DNA of 49,378 bases from an uncultured Prevotellaceae bacterium (GTDB taxonomy: Bacteria; Bacteroidota; Bacteroidia; Bacteroidales; Bacteroidaceae): the NCBI GenBank assembly GCA_900320565.1, contig ONSR01000003.1:1-49378 (forward strand). Direction: 5' to 3'. The notes below the pieces were generated by a model. That model was not told the origin of the DNA. It ran no database searches and saw nothing but the letters and a program-made list of their open reading frames with translations. A program made the position numbers and the translations under genes. Shown here in pieces: positions 26,657 through 35,310 of the stretch (the first letter of the stretch is position 1; each line of letters begins with the position of its first letter).

Positions 26657-26868
26657 GACAGAGTACCCCCGTTCTTTTGGCAGATGATGAGCAGGTCATC
26701 TATGGTTTCGTCCATTGACTGAAGATGCTCCACATCGAAGAATTCAATCAGAAACGCCAGTCCCTTATGCTCGTGCAGATAACGGAAGGCTGATTGTCTT
26801 GTCATGGAGAACCTCTCCCCGAAAGCTTGTATGCAAGCTGTCAGATATGGTATTTCGTACTTGCTCAT
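26653..26868 (-). CDS. DUF3791 small protein, possible antitoxin partner
   Basis: A 71-residue protein with the DUF3791 look: FSMTRQSAFRYLHEHKGLAF, then an acidic FFDVEHLQSMDETIDDLLII. It is first in the cassette, directly after a full promoter, and overlaps the DUF3990 gene in ATGA. DUF3791 genes are commonly found beside DUF3990 genes, as I recall. An antitoxin role is inferred from position and acidity. Confidence 0.75.
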   Translation of the reverse strand: MSKYEIPYLTACIQAFGERFSMTRQSAFRYLHEHKGLAFLIEFFDVEHLQSMDETIDDLLIICQKNGGTLS

Positions 26869-26896
26869 GTACCGCTGTGATGTCTGTTTCTGTCTG

Positions 26897-26927
26897 CAAA
26901 GTTACGAAAGATAATTTGAAATGCAAA
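26897..26927 (-). promoter_or_regulatory. Promoter of the DUF3791/DUF3990 cassette
   Basis: On the minus strand TTTG (26927-26924), 19 bp, TAACTTTG (26904-26897), about 30 nt before the first ATG. It gives the cassette its own transcription unit. Confidence 0.8.
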
Positions 26928-27035
26928 ATAATTGATAAAAATTGTAGCTGATACACATGCGCATATCGTTCCGTGCAGTCACATCTGCAGCAGGGACAGG
27001 AGCATTGTCCTTCAAGAAATCGTGCCGTCGTATCG

Positions 27036-27101
27036 CCAGTACTCACACGAGAAAACTCCAGTACTCTCCGGAGAAAACTCCAGTACTCACACGAGAGTAC
27101 T
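27036..27101 (+). repeat. Three tandem 22-bp units
   Basis: Units at 27036-27057, 27058-27079 and 27080-27101 all begin CCAGTACTC. The middle unit contains the palindrome TCTCCGGAGA (27065-27074); the outer two have ACACGAG there. Period and dyad placement match the arrays elsewhere in the window, but the flanking octamer differs. The rest of 26928-27168 shows no gene. Confidence 0.75.
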
Positions 27102-27168
27102 GGAAAGTTGACTGGTGTCGAGCTAAAGCTTCACACGGGAAATTAGGGGGGATGAGAAAACATACACG

Positions 27169-27278
27169 AAGCGGCAACTGCCCCTGAAAAGTATAAATAA
27201 AAGGGGGCACTTGCCGCTTTGCGTCTGAGAGGGAGCCTCCTCCGGTCCTCCCTTTGGAATGGAGGCCAGGAGGAGGCT
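27169..27278 (-). terminator. Two hairpins after the BspA-like gene
   Basis: Reading the minus strand from the stop: AGCCTCCTCC/GGAGGAGGCT arms (27278-27269 with 27243-27234) with an inner GGCCTCC/GGTCCTCC-type stem, then a long AGCGGCAA..GCCCC stem (27219-27202 with 27185-27169) around an A/T loop. They probably end the transcript. Confidence 0.65.
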
Positions 27279-27313
27279 GTTGGTTTACTTAATCATAACT
27301 TTGAACTTTACAC

Positions 27314-30300
27314 TTACTTAATCACAACTTTTCGTCCGTTCCTGATGTACAGGCCGGGCTTCGTGGGCTTGCCAGTGAGCTTGCGACCGCTGAGGTCGAA
27401 CCAGCCGCCAGAATGGTCAATGGTCAATGGTGAATGGTCAATGGTTTCAACGCCTGTTATCAGGTCGTCGTCCTTGCCCTCCTGCAGGAAGTAGATGTTG
27501 TCCACATAGAATGCATCGCCTTCGGCATCGACGCTGCTGTCCTTCGTGTATTCCCACTTGAAGGTGTGCATGCCTGCCGAGACGGGGAAGCTGTAGTTGC
27601 TCCAGTAGTTGCCGAGTGCGCCGTAGCTGAACTGCTGTTCGCCGTCGATGTAGAAGAGGCACTTGTCCCAGCCACTGCCTTGACCTTCGCCCATACACTT
27701 AGCCGTAAAGTAGATATAACCGTCGGTGTTGTAGAGGTACATCGCCGAGATGGAAGAGGAGGAACTGGAGATGCCTTTGTTGCCGCTCTTCATGCTGTAG
27801 CGACCGCTTTCAGCATCTTCGTTGGTGATGTCCCATGGATACTGACTGTCCGAGAAGAAGGCCACCTGATTCAGCTTGCCTGTCTCGAAGTCAGCCTGGA
27901 TTTCCTGAGTGGGCATGTCGAGGGTGTTGAGTTTATGGGCGGAGTGGTTGAACTTTGCCCATTCGCTGTTGATCAAGGCATAGTCGGTGCTGGCGTTGGG
28001 CACAGTCCAAAGGAAAGCTAAGTTGGCGGTGATGCGCTTTTCCCAGAATGCCTTGTTGGGAACAGGCAGTGTGGGTGCATTTACGCCGTAGCAGTTCACG
28101 CGCTTCAGTTCGTAGAGTGATAATGAGCCGCGGCCGAGGCTCTTCACACCATCGCCGAGCGTCACCGTCTTGATGTGGTCGTCGGGATGTTGGCCGTCCG
28201 ACGTTCCGTCGCCTTCGTAGTAGAGGAAGTAGGGCTGCACCTCAACGTCGGTACCTGTCACGACAACTTCCTCTATCTGTGCGAGGAAGCTGGTCCACTT
28301 GTAGCGGAAAGCCTTGTCGGGATCGGTTTCTGCCTTCGTAATCGTCGGCATTGCCCCATTGTAGTTCACGGTCAGCACGCCATCGGCAAACGTCCAGTAG
28401 CCCTTCGTGTCCAGCGTGCCGCACTTTATCATCATGTTTGCGTCGAGGTCGGCCACGACGTGGAAGCGGGTCGTTGCCGGGTTGGCAGCATAGTAGTAGC
28501 CGTCCGAGGTCTTCAGAATATGCAGCGTGGCATTGTTCTTGGCGGCTGCATCGAGGTCGAAGGCGTTGCTCTCCATTTCGAGCAGGTTCTCGCTATAGAC
28601 ATAGACGTCCTTGATGCCGCTGAACGAGAGCGACTTCTTGCCGACGGACTTGAGGAAGCGTCCCAGCGTGACGGTTTCCACGCCTGCCGATGCGTCGGCG
28701 AAGTATGTGCCGCCGAAGAAGTTGTCGGGGATGGACGTCACGTTGTCCGTGAAGATGACGTTCTTGATGAGGCCAACCCAAGCATTGAAGGTCTCGCACC
28801 AGGGCTTGCCCACAGGGTCGAATTCCGGAATGTCGCCGCTGACGTCAACGATGAACGTGCCGTCTGTATCGAGGAACCATGTGCCGTTGCCAAGTAGGCC
28901 GCCGGTGGGCAGAGCGGAGTTGACATTGCCTGCTTCGCCATTGATAGACATTTCCTTCCAGATATTGGCTGCTCTGTAGGCAGAGACATACTCCTCAGGA
29001 ACGATGAGGTTGATGTTTCTGAGTGTAAGGCCGTCGAATGCCCAAGCGTCTTCAAATCTGTAGTCAACGTCGCCGAGCCATACTTGCTTCTCGCCCTTAG
29101 GCAGAGCGGGAGGTGTTGCGCGGTCGATGTAGATGGTGCTGAGCTTGGTGCAACCGTCGAAGGCCGACCACTCGATGCTTTCCAGTCTGCTGCCCAGGTT
29201 GACGGTCTCGAGGCTCTTACAGTTATAGAAGAAGTCGAGAGGCAGATTTGTGCCGTTGAAGGTAATCTCCTTCAGAGCGGAGCAGCCTGTGAAGCAATAG
29301 CTGGCGTTGTCCACGTTGGCTGAACCCAAGTTGATTGTTGTCAACTTGGGGCAATGTGCGAAGGCATAACGGCCGACGTTGCAGACAGGTCCCAGCTTCA
29401 CGGTTGTCAGTTGCGGACAGTTGTCGAATGCGTACCTGCCGAGTTCCTTCACGTTGGTGAGGTCGATGGTCTCGAAGGCATTTCCCGAGAAGGCATTGTT
29501 TCCGATGGTATCCACGTTCTCCAGGTTGATTTCCTTCAGCTTGGTGCAACCCTCGGTACCATAGTAGAAGGCATTCTCTGGAATCCTTCTGATGGTGGGA
29601 CACAGTTCGACGCTTTCCAGGTTGATGAACTCCTTGAAGTACGAGCCGAACTCGGTCATATTGCCAGAGAACTCTATCTTCTTGGTGAGGGCGAGAGGAT
29701 CGGTGGACTTTATGGTACCATATCCTCTGAAGCCGAGTTCGATGGCGGTGGCATCAACGTCCGGTCCCTTGTCGGCAGCGATGACCATCGTGCCGTCGTC
29801 GTAGAGTATCCACATGCCGTCGCCGAACTTGCCTGCCTTCGTCCATGTGCCGCGGTCGTCGGCGTAAGGAATATGGAACTTGCCCCAGTTCGGGTCTGTG
29901 ATGTATTTCGTGATGTCTGCTGTGGTGACGGTCAGGTCGATGGTCGATTGTCCGCCGTCGTTTGCCTTACGTGGTCCGCCCTTCAGGTTGTAGGCGCCGC
30001 TCTTGATGCCGGCGAAGGAGTAGTTCGTCGTGGTGGCGGGCGTGCTGGTCATGTTCACGATTTCGTTCAGACTGTGGCAGTCCTTGAAGACGTAGTCGCC
30101 CACGCTGGCAAGCTTCATGCCAAGCTCGATGGTTTCCACCGAAGAGCAACCGGCAAAGGCATAGCTGCCCAAAGTCTCCACGTTGCTGATATAGATGTTC
30201 TTCAGTTTGTTCAGGTTGCGGAAAGCACCTTCTCCGATGTTCTTTAAGCCGCGTGGTATAGCGACGGTGAGCACTCGCGACTCCTCGCCGTCGGGAATGG

Positions 30301-31966
30301 CAAAGGCATTCTTGCCGATGCTCGGGATATTGTCGTCGATGATGATGTCTTCGATGAAGTCGCGGTAGTTGTACCACGGCTGCTTTGTGATATCGTCGTA
30401 GTCGGGAATAGCGCTCGAACCGCTCAGTCTCAAGATGCCGTTGGAGGTCAGTTCCCATTTGAGGGTATTGTAGATTTCGCCCTTGATGAGGCCGTCTTTG
30501 TCGAACGCGAGGCTCTTGTCCAGTTCAAAGGCATTCCACGGGGCTTTCTCGTAAGTGTGGCCATAAATGGCAGGCACATGAAGCGTCACATTGCTGGCCG
30601 TCACGCCCTGGAAGGCATTGGTGCTCGTGCTTGGCGCAGAGCATGTCATCGTGATGGACTTGATATCGATGTTGGCAAATGCATAGTCTCCGATTGTTTT
30701 GATTTCCGAGAACCTGAGTGTCTTGACTTTGCAACCGTAAAAGGCTTTTTTACTGATTTTCGGGCTATGGGATATATCAATATCGTACAGTTCTTCGCAA
30801 CCAGAGAAAGCTTCCTCCCCTATTTCACCAGGAACAATGGGGTACATAGTAGCATCATAAGACAAGAAAGCCCTCAGCTTGGTACAGCCGTAGAAAGCTT
30901 TATCGAAGATGGGGAAAGTGTAATAATGCTTTCCATTAGACACCCCGGTATACTGAGCGTTTTGCATATCACTTAAAGTGACAACCTTCTCAAGGTTCGT
31001 GCATCCGTAGAAGTCATTCTTGTTTGGCGAGCGAGACAGTTCCACCTTCTTTATCTGCGTGCGCATATTGTGCCAGGGGCGTGCCTCTGGGGTTTCATAC
31101 ACGGGTGATGCAGTCACTGTGCGTTTCAGATGAAATTCTCCCGTTGTGGTGCTGAGGGACCAACCGCTGCCGCCTGTTTTATTCTCGATGGAATACCCTT
31201 CGAAGGTGTCGGGCTTCGTGCCGTAGCCTTCAACAGGCCATATAATACCCAGCTTGCTGCCCTTGGGAATAACATCTACATAGTAGCTAACATTATTCAA
31301 CGTGACATAAGAATGTCCGTCTGCGCTCCAGAAACGGGGATTCTCAGCTTTTTGGAGCCCTTCATTGCATATTTTTGCTAGCCATTTGAAGCCTACAAGA
31401 TTGGATAGGGACACATGCTTGCCGAGGACGATTTCACGTTTTATTGCCAGTGCTTTACAATTGTAAAATGCGTCGGCTTCACATTTCTCTAACATTGGGA
31501 AGTCGCCGCTATACAGATCATGGCAAGAAGCGAAGGCTTCCTCACCTATGTACTTAACATAAGAAAAGTCAAAAGTTTTCAGTTCTGTTGTTAAATAGAA
31601 TGCACCTTTTTTAATGGTGACTGGCTCCGTACGCGGCTGAAACTCTACACATTTTACATTGGTACCCGCAAAGGCATATTCACCAATTGTTTTGACACTC
31701 GGTGAAAGTTTAAGCGTGAACTCCTTATCGACGGTATAGTTTCTCCATGGAGCAGTAGTCACTTCAGAACACCATCTGTCCGGTTTTGTCTTGTAATCAG
31801 GAATGACCTCCGCACTTATGTAGAGCACTTGATTCCCGTTATCATCTTCGTTGATTTGCCATCCGCCGGCTCCATTTGGGAATGCTCCGCTCTTGAGCAC
31901 TCTCAAGGCACTTGCGCTCCCTGCCGTTACCAACAGACAGAGAAGCAGAAGTAATCGTTTCTTCAT
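27314..31966 (-). CDS. Giant secreted BspA-like leucine-rich-repeat protein
   Basis: A 1550-residue secreted protein. A signal peptide (LLLLLCLLVTAGSASA) is followed by blocks of BspA-type LRR_5 repeats with the pattern IGEYAFAGTN, IPENAFYYGTEGCTKLKEI, LGRYAFDNCPQLTTV. They alternate with small beta modules that include GTWFLDTDGTFIVDVSGDIPEF and WTFADGVLTVNYNGAMP. About residues 1360-1500 look like a jelly-roll binding domain (SSISAMYLYNTDGYIYF..WKCLF-like). The C-terminus (WFDLSGRKL..GLYIRNGRKVVIK) resembles type IX secretion tails. A heptamer block adds TIDHSPLTIDHS near residue 1510. Family members mediate adhesion or glycan and host binding. Confidence 0.88.
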   Translation of the reverse strand: MKKRLLLLLCLLVTAGSASALRVLKSGAFPNGAGGWQINEDDNGNQVLYISAEVIPDYKTKPDRWCSEVTTAPWRNYTVDKEFTLKLSPSVKTIGEYAFAGTNVKCVEFQPRTEPVTIKKGAFYLTTELKTFDFSYVKYIGEEAFASCHDLYSGDFPMLEKCEADAFYNCKALAIKREIVLGKHVSLSNLVGFKWLAKICNEGLQKAENPRFWSADGHSYVTLNNVSYYVDVIPKGSKLGIIWPVEGYGTKPDTFEGYSIENKTGGSGWSLSTTTGEFHLKRTVTASPVYETPEARPWHNMRTQIKKVELSRSPNKNDFYGCTNLEKVVTLSDMQNAQYTGVSNGKHYYTFPIFDKAFYGCTKLRAFLSYDATMYPIVPGEIGEEAFSGCEELYDIDISHSPKISKKAFYGCKVKTLRFSEIKTIGDYAFANIDIKSITMTCSAPSTSTNAFQGVTASNVTLHVPAIYGHTYEKAPWNAFELDKSLAFDKDGLIKGEIYNTLKWELTSNGILRLSGSSAIPDYDDITKQPWYNYRDFIEDIIIDDNIPSIGKNAFAIPDGEESRVLTVAIPRGLKNIGEGAFRNLNKLKNIYISNVETLGSYAFAGCSSVETIELGMKLASVGDYVFKDCHSLNEIVNMTSTPATTTNYSFAGIKSGAYNLKGGPRKANDGGQSTIDLTVTTADITKYITDPNWGKFHIPYADDRGTWTKAGKFGDGMWILYDDGTMVIAADKGPDVDATAIELGFRGYGTIKSTDPLALTKKIEFSGNMTEFGSYFKEFINLESVELCPTIRRIPENAFYYGTEGCTKLKEINLENVDTIGNNAFSGNAFETIDLTNVKELGRYAFDNCPQLTTVKLGPVCNVGRYAFAHCPKLTTINLGSANVDNASYCFTGCSALKEITFNGTNLPLDFFYNCKSLETVNLGSRLESIEWSAFDGCTKLSTIYIDRATPPALPKGEKQVWLGDVDYRFEDAWAFDGLTLRNINLIVPEEYVSAYRAANIWKEMSINGEAGNVNSALPTGGLLGNGTWFLDTDGTFIVDVSGDIPEFDPVGKPWCETFNAWVGLIKNVIFTDNVTSIPDNFFGGTYFADASAGVETVTLGRFLKSVGKKSLSFSGIKDVYVYSENLLEMESNAFDLDAAAKNNATLHILKTSDGYYYAANPATTRFHVVADLDANMMIKCGTLDTKGYWTFADGVLTVNYNGAMPTITKAETDPDKAFRYKWTSFLAQIEEVVVTGTDVEVQPYFLYYEGDGTSDGQHPDDHIKTVTLGDGVKSLGRGSLSLYELKRVNCYGVNAPTLPVPNKAFWEKRITANLAFLWTVPNASTDYALINSEWAKFNHSAHKLNTLDMPTQEIQADFETGKLNQVAFFSDSQYPWDITNEDAESGRYSMKSGNKGISSSSSSISAMYLYNTDGYIYFTAKCMGEGQGSGWDKCLFYIDGEQQFSYGALGNYWSNYSFPVSAGMHTFKWEYTKDSSVDAEGDAFYVDNIYFLQEGKDDDLITGVETIDHSPLTIDHSGGWFDLSGRKLTGKPTKPGLYIRNGRKVVIK
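27412..27446. repeat. Heptamer block inside the BspA-like gene
   Basis: AATGGTC, AATGGTC, AATGGTG, AATGGTC, AATGGTT: five heptamers read in frame between the binding domain and the C-terminal tail, in a linker where insertion is harmless. Confidence 0.85.
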
Positions 31967-32111
31967 AGTGTTTGTAATTTAAGTTAATAAATAAGGTTTA
32001 TTGGTTATTTGTTTCAAGTTTTCCGCCTTTATTATATCAAGAATTATAGAATTTGAGAATTAGTATTTTAAGTCCCGACAGTTCCGATTCTATGTAATAC
32101 TCTAATCCTCT

Positions 32112-32212
32112 GCATTCTTATTTTCTACATTTCTTATTTTCTACATTTCTTCATTTTCTACATTTCTTATTTTCTCATTCTCTCATTCTTTCATTCTTTC
32201 ATTTTTCACTTC
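32112..32212. repeat. Octamer tract between the AraC-type and BspA-like genes
   Basis: About twelve 8-nt units of the TTTTCTAC, ATTTCTTA and TTCTTTCA types. On the minus strand the tract encodes the last residues (KNERMKE) and the stop codon of the AraC-type gene. The remaining gap to the BspA-like start (31967-32111) shows no clear gene. Confidence 0.75.
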
Positions 32213-33949
32213 GCTGGGCATGATGCCGTAGAAGTTCTTGAAGGCTCGGGTGAAGTTGGGCACCTGGGCATATCCGCAGCGTTCTGCCACCTCGGCGATG
32301 GTGATGTCGCTATACTGCTGCAGCAGGTATTTGGCTTTCTCCATGCGGGTCTGCAGGATGTACTTCTTGGGTGTAACGTCGAGCATCTGTGAGAGGCGGC
32401 GTCGCAGGGTGACAGTATTGATGTGCATGTGCGAGGCTATGGTGTCGACGTCGGTCACGCCCTTCTCGGTCAAGAGGTATATCACGCCACCCAGTTGCTC
32501 CAGAAACTCGCGGTCGTCATCGGTGAGCGTGCCGGAGCTTTGCAGAGCATTGGCCACGACGTTCTGGTACTGCCGGTAGATTTGTGCATTCTGGTCTTCG
32601 GCTTGACTGATTTGCTGCTCATAGTTCATCACCTTGTGGCGGTGGCGCCGGTAGGTATAGACGATGGCAAGGACAAGGATGGTGAGCGCCACGACAAAGC
32701 CGATGCCGACCGAGAGGAGCAAGAGGCGGCTCTGGCGCCTGGAGGCTTCGGCCTGCTCCTGCAGTATGTCGTTGTAGTATAGGGCATTGTATTTTGCCAA
32801 TGCCTCGCTCGTCTCGGTCTGATAGATGGAGTCCTGCAGGAGTTTAGCCCGCTCCAGGTGCAGCATGGCCTGGGAGGGAGCGGAGGCTTTCGTGGTGCGG
32901 TAGAGTCCCTCGCGCGCGTGCAGTTCATTATATTTATCGCCCTGCTTCAGGAAGAGCATGGCGGCCTCCAGGTAGCACTGAGCCGCCTCGGGGTTCTTGC
33001 CCTCACTCTCCAGGATGTCGCCCAGCTGGTTCTGGCAGATGCCCCAGGAGTGGTAGTTCCTGGCCTTGTAGAGGAGGGGGATGGCCTGCTGGAGCGAACG
33101 GCGTGCCTCGCTGGCCTTGGAGAGGCTCATCTGTGCGCTTGCCAGCTGCGAGAGGCGGATGCCGATGCGTGCGCTGTCGCCCGTGAGGCGTTCCGTCTCG
33201 AGGGCTTTCTGGGCATATTCCAGCGCCTGCTGCTTGTCGTCGAGCGAGCGATAGAGCTCCGATGCGGTGCCGAAGAGGACGGCCCGCCGCGCGAGGTTGT
33301 CGGTGAGGCTGTTGGCAGCAATGGCTTCGCTGATGTACTTCTCGGCCTCGCGGGGCTTGCCTGCAGCTGTGAGGACGCTGGCGATGCTGTTGAGCGTGGA
33401 GCTGAGGCGGTCGAAGTCGCCCGACTTCTTGTCCAAGAGGTAGCAGTGATGGAGTGCCTTGGCCGCTTTGTCGTATGCGCTCATGCGGAAGTAGGCAGCC
33501 CCGAGCAGGCCATAGACGTCGCTGCGGGAGGCGTCGTCCACCACGGTGCGCTGCGAGGCACTGGTCAGCAGGTCGATGGCTTTCTGATAACTGCCTTCGC
33601 CGTATAAGAACTCTGCTGCATAATAAAAGACGTTGACGTCGACAGAATCGATGTGCGAGCCGGCAGGGAACCGGATAGGCTCGTCGATGTAGCCTGACTC
33701 CAGAAGGTAGGAGAAGAAGTCGTTTGCGAGCTTCAGGCGGCTGCCCGGGTCCTTGCACCCGACGTATCGGCTGGCATAATTCTCTATCTGCTCAGCCTCG
33801 GCAGAAGTCTGTGCATGCAGCGGCTGGGACAGACAGAGGAGCAGGCAGAGCAAAAGGCCTGCAGCCCCATGGAGGGCGACCTGATGCCATGCGCCGACAG
33901 GTTTGCTGAACAAGGGATTCATCATTCTGGGCAAAAATATTGTATTCAT
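32183..33949 (-). CDS. Membrane-bound TPR/AraC-type transcription regulator
   Basis: A 588-residue regulator. The N-terminus has a signal or anchor segment (GAAGLLLCLLLCLSQPLHAQ), followed by about six TPR-like helical pairs (residues 40-380). Then come a membrane helix (LLLLSVGIGFVVALTILVLAIVY), a coiled coil, and a C-terminal AraC-type double helix-turn-helix (IASHMHINTVTLRRRLSQML and IAEVAERCGYAQVPNFTRAF). The layout suggests sensing outside and DNA binding inside. The start is set at 33949 because the upstream Met lies in the promoter. The BspA-like gene follows 216 nt downstream on the same strand and is a candidate target. Confidence 0.85.
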   Translation of the reverse strand: MNTIFLPRMMNPLFSKPVGAWHQVALHGAAGLLLCLLLCLSQPLHAQTSAEAEQIENYASRYVGCKDPGSRLKLANDFFSYLLESGYIDEPIRFPAGSHIDSVDVNVFYYAAEFLYGEGSYQKAIDLLTSASQRTVVDDASRSDVYGLLGAAYFRMSAYDKAAKALHHCYLLDKKSGDFDRLSSTLNSIASVLTAAGKPREAEKYISEAIAANSLTDNLARRAVLFGTASELYRSLDDKQQALEYAQKALETERLTGDSARIGIRLSQLASAQMSLSKASEARRSLQQAIPLLYKARNYHSWGICQNQLGDILESEGKNPEAAQCYLEAAMLFLKQGDKYNELHAREGLYRTTKASAPSQAMLHLERAKLLQDSIYQTETSEALAKYNALYYNDILQEQAEASRRQSRLLLLSVGIGFVVALTILVLAIVYTYRRHRHKVMNYEQQISQAEDQNAQIYRQYQNVVANALQSSGTLTDDDREFLEQLGGVIYLLTEKGVTDVDTIASHMHINTVTLRRRLSQMLDVTPKKYILQTRMEKAKYLLQQYSDITIAEVAERCGYAQVPNFTRAFKNFYGIMPSEVKNERMKE

Positions 33950-33976
33950 GTCGTGTTGTTCTTCATATTTCTGGGG

Positions 33977-33984
33977 CAAAGTTA
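33977..33984 (-). promoter_or_regulatory. Promoter -7 box for the TPR/AraC gene
   Basis: The minus strand reads TAACTTTG, 27 nt before the ATG at 33949. The -33 element is not clear. Confidence 0.6.
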
Positions 33985-34158
33985 CAGGTTTTCCTTATCA
34001 TTTTTGTTAGCATTAAATGAAAAAGATTTATCATTTCGTGATGGATTGGCACTTTTTTGCACTTCGTGCGACATTTCTTACCACGAGAGCCAGGAAGGCG
34101 AGATGTTATTTTTCTATAAAATCATAGCAGGAGCGATGGTAAATACAGAAAGATGTCA

Positions 34159-34166
34159 TAACTTTG
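34159..34166 (+). promoter_or_regulatory. Promoter -7 box for the SIMPL gene
   Basis: TAACTTTG lies 24 nt before the ATG at 34191. The divergent gap 33985-34158 holds nothing else that I recognise. Confidence 0.6.
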
Positions 34167-34190
34167 CAAGCGGAACAAAGTGAGAATACT

Positions 34191-34913
34191 ATGAAGACAA
34201 TGCAGTTCAAGTACGTCGGCGAGGCGTTAATTCTCGCCATCGGTCTCTTCCTGGCAGGAGGAGCCATCAGTAAAGGTATCGTGAAGTTCAAGGAGATGGA
34301 CCGCACCGTAACGGCTAAAGGTCTCTCGGAGAAAGAGGTGAAAGCCGACAAGGTGACGTGGCCTTTGAAGTTCAAAGAGCTGGGCAACGACCCGGCTGAA
34401 CTCTACGAAACCATCGCGAAGGACACTCGCACCATCGTGGACTTCCTGAAAGCAAACGGCATCAACGACGAGGAAATCACACAAGCCCCGCCACAGATGG
34501 TTGACCAGCAGGCCAACATGAGCTACAGCAGCGAGACGGTTCGCTATCGCTACAAAGCAAACTGCGTGGTGACCGTCGTGAGCAAGAACGTGGACCTCGT
34601 GCGCAAGCTTGTCAACAAACAGGCCGACCTAATGCGCCAAGGCGTCACCATCATCGGCAATGAATACGATGACGATGGGAACGTGAGCTACGAGTTCACG
34701 GGTCTCAACGAGATTAAGCCTGAGATGATTGCCGAAGCCACAAAGAACGCTCGCAAGACAGCGGAACGCTTTGCAGAAGACTCCAACAGCAAGCTCGGCA
34801 AGATTCGTACTGCCGACCAAGGCCAGTTCAGCATCGAGAGCCGCGACCAGAACACGCCGTGGCTCAAGAATGTCCGCGTCGTCACAACCGTCGTCTATTA
34901 CCTGAAGGACTAA
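34191..34913 (+). CDS. SIMPL (DUF541) domain protein
   Basis: A 240-residue membrane-anchored or exported protein. One N-terminal helix (ALILAIGLFLAGGAISKGI) is followed by the SIMPL domain: DRTVTAKGLSEKEVKADKVT, then IVDFLKANGINDEEIT, VRYRYKANCVVTVVSKNVDL, and KNARKTAERFAEDSNSKLGK near the end. Family function is poorly known (oxidative stress and envelope roles are reported for some members). The frame extends to 34164, but that start is in the promoter. Confidence 0.85.
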   Translation: MKTMQFKYVGEALILAIGLFLAGGAISKGIVKFKEMDRTVTAKGLSEKEVKADKVTWPLKFKELGNDPAELYETIAKDTRTIVDFLKANGINDEEITQAPPQMVDQQANMSYSSETVRYRYKANCVVTVVSKNVDLVRKLVNKQADLMRQGVTIIGNEYDDDGNVSYEFTGLNEIKPEMIAEATKNARKTAERFAEDSNSKLGKIRTADQGQFSIESRDQNTPWLKNVRVVTTVVYYLKD

Positions 34914-34914
34914 G

Positions 34915-35017
34915 TAATTTACGATTTGACGATTTACTATTTACGATTTAGCAAATTCGTCATTTACAGGGCGAGACAAAATAAGCAACAACGGATTACA
35001 CGGATTTCACGGATTAA
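34915..35017. repeat. Heptamer-like and nonamer repeats before the trp promoter
   Basis: ACGATTT-type units (34921-34949) begin next to the SIMPL stop. Three tandem nonamers ACGGATTAC, ACGGATTTC, ACGGATTAA follow at 34991-35017. Confidence 0.65.
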
Positions 35018-35099
35018 AGGGCCGTTCCACTTTTCTTGTCTATTTTCCTAACTAAAATGACAGAAATGATAATTTCCTTGAAAAAAAATGAGGAAAATG

Positions 35100-35130
35100 T
35101 TTGGCAAAAAGAAATAAATACGTAATTTTG
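35100..35130 (+). promoter_or_regulatory. Promoter of the trp operon
   Basis: TTTG (35100-35103), 19 bp, TAATTTTG (35123-35130): a full Bacteroidota promoter, 27 nt before the leader peptide ATG. Confidence 0.85.
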
Positions 35131-35157
35131 CATCAACAAACAGAAAAAAGTACAAAT

Positions 35158-35205
35158 ATGATGACAATTAACAATTGGTGGTGGCGTGATTCGAGATTAG
35201 TTTAG
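35158..35205 (+). CDS. trpL: trp operon leader peptide
   Basis: A 15-codon frame, MMTINNWWWRDSRLV, with three consecutive TGG Trp codons at 35176-35184 and a TAG stop. It sits between the trp promoter and an attenuator hairpin. When Trp-tRNA is scarce the ribosome would stall here and let the operon be transcribed. ATG 35161 is an equally good start. Confidence 0.9.
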   Translation: MMTINNWWWRDSRLV

Positions 35206-35279
35206 TCGCGAAGCACGAAGCCGTTGTATATTGTCAAAAACATAAGAAAGAGGCTCGTCGATAGCGACGGGCCTCTTTT
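35185..35279 (+). promoter_or_regulatory. Transcription attenuator of the trp operon
   Basis: Four pairing segments are visible. Segment 1 (35185-35193, CGTGATTCG) can pair with 2 (35209-35217, CGAAGCACG, one mismatch). Segment 2' (35215-35222, ACGAAGCC) can pair with 3 (35252-35258, GGCTCGT, one bulge). Segments 3 and 4 (35248-35260 with 35265-35277) form a terminator stem, with one G-U pair, a 4-nt loop ATAG and a T-run. Segment 1 lies just after the Trp codons, as in classical attenuation. Confidence 0.85.
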
Positions 35280-35310
35280 CTGTATATAATATCAAACTAT
35301 AAATATAATA

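Noticed and set aside
29354-30247. 297-codon open frame on the plus strand
   Set aside because: Antisense to the repeat region of the BspA-like gene; the periodic composition of the repeats keeps the opposite frame open.
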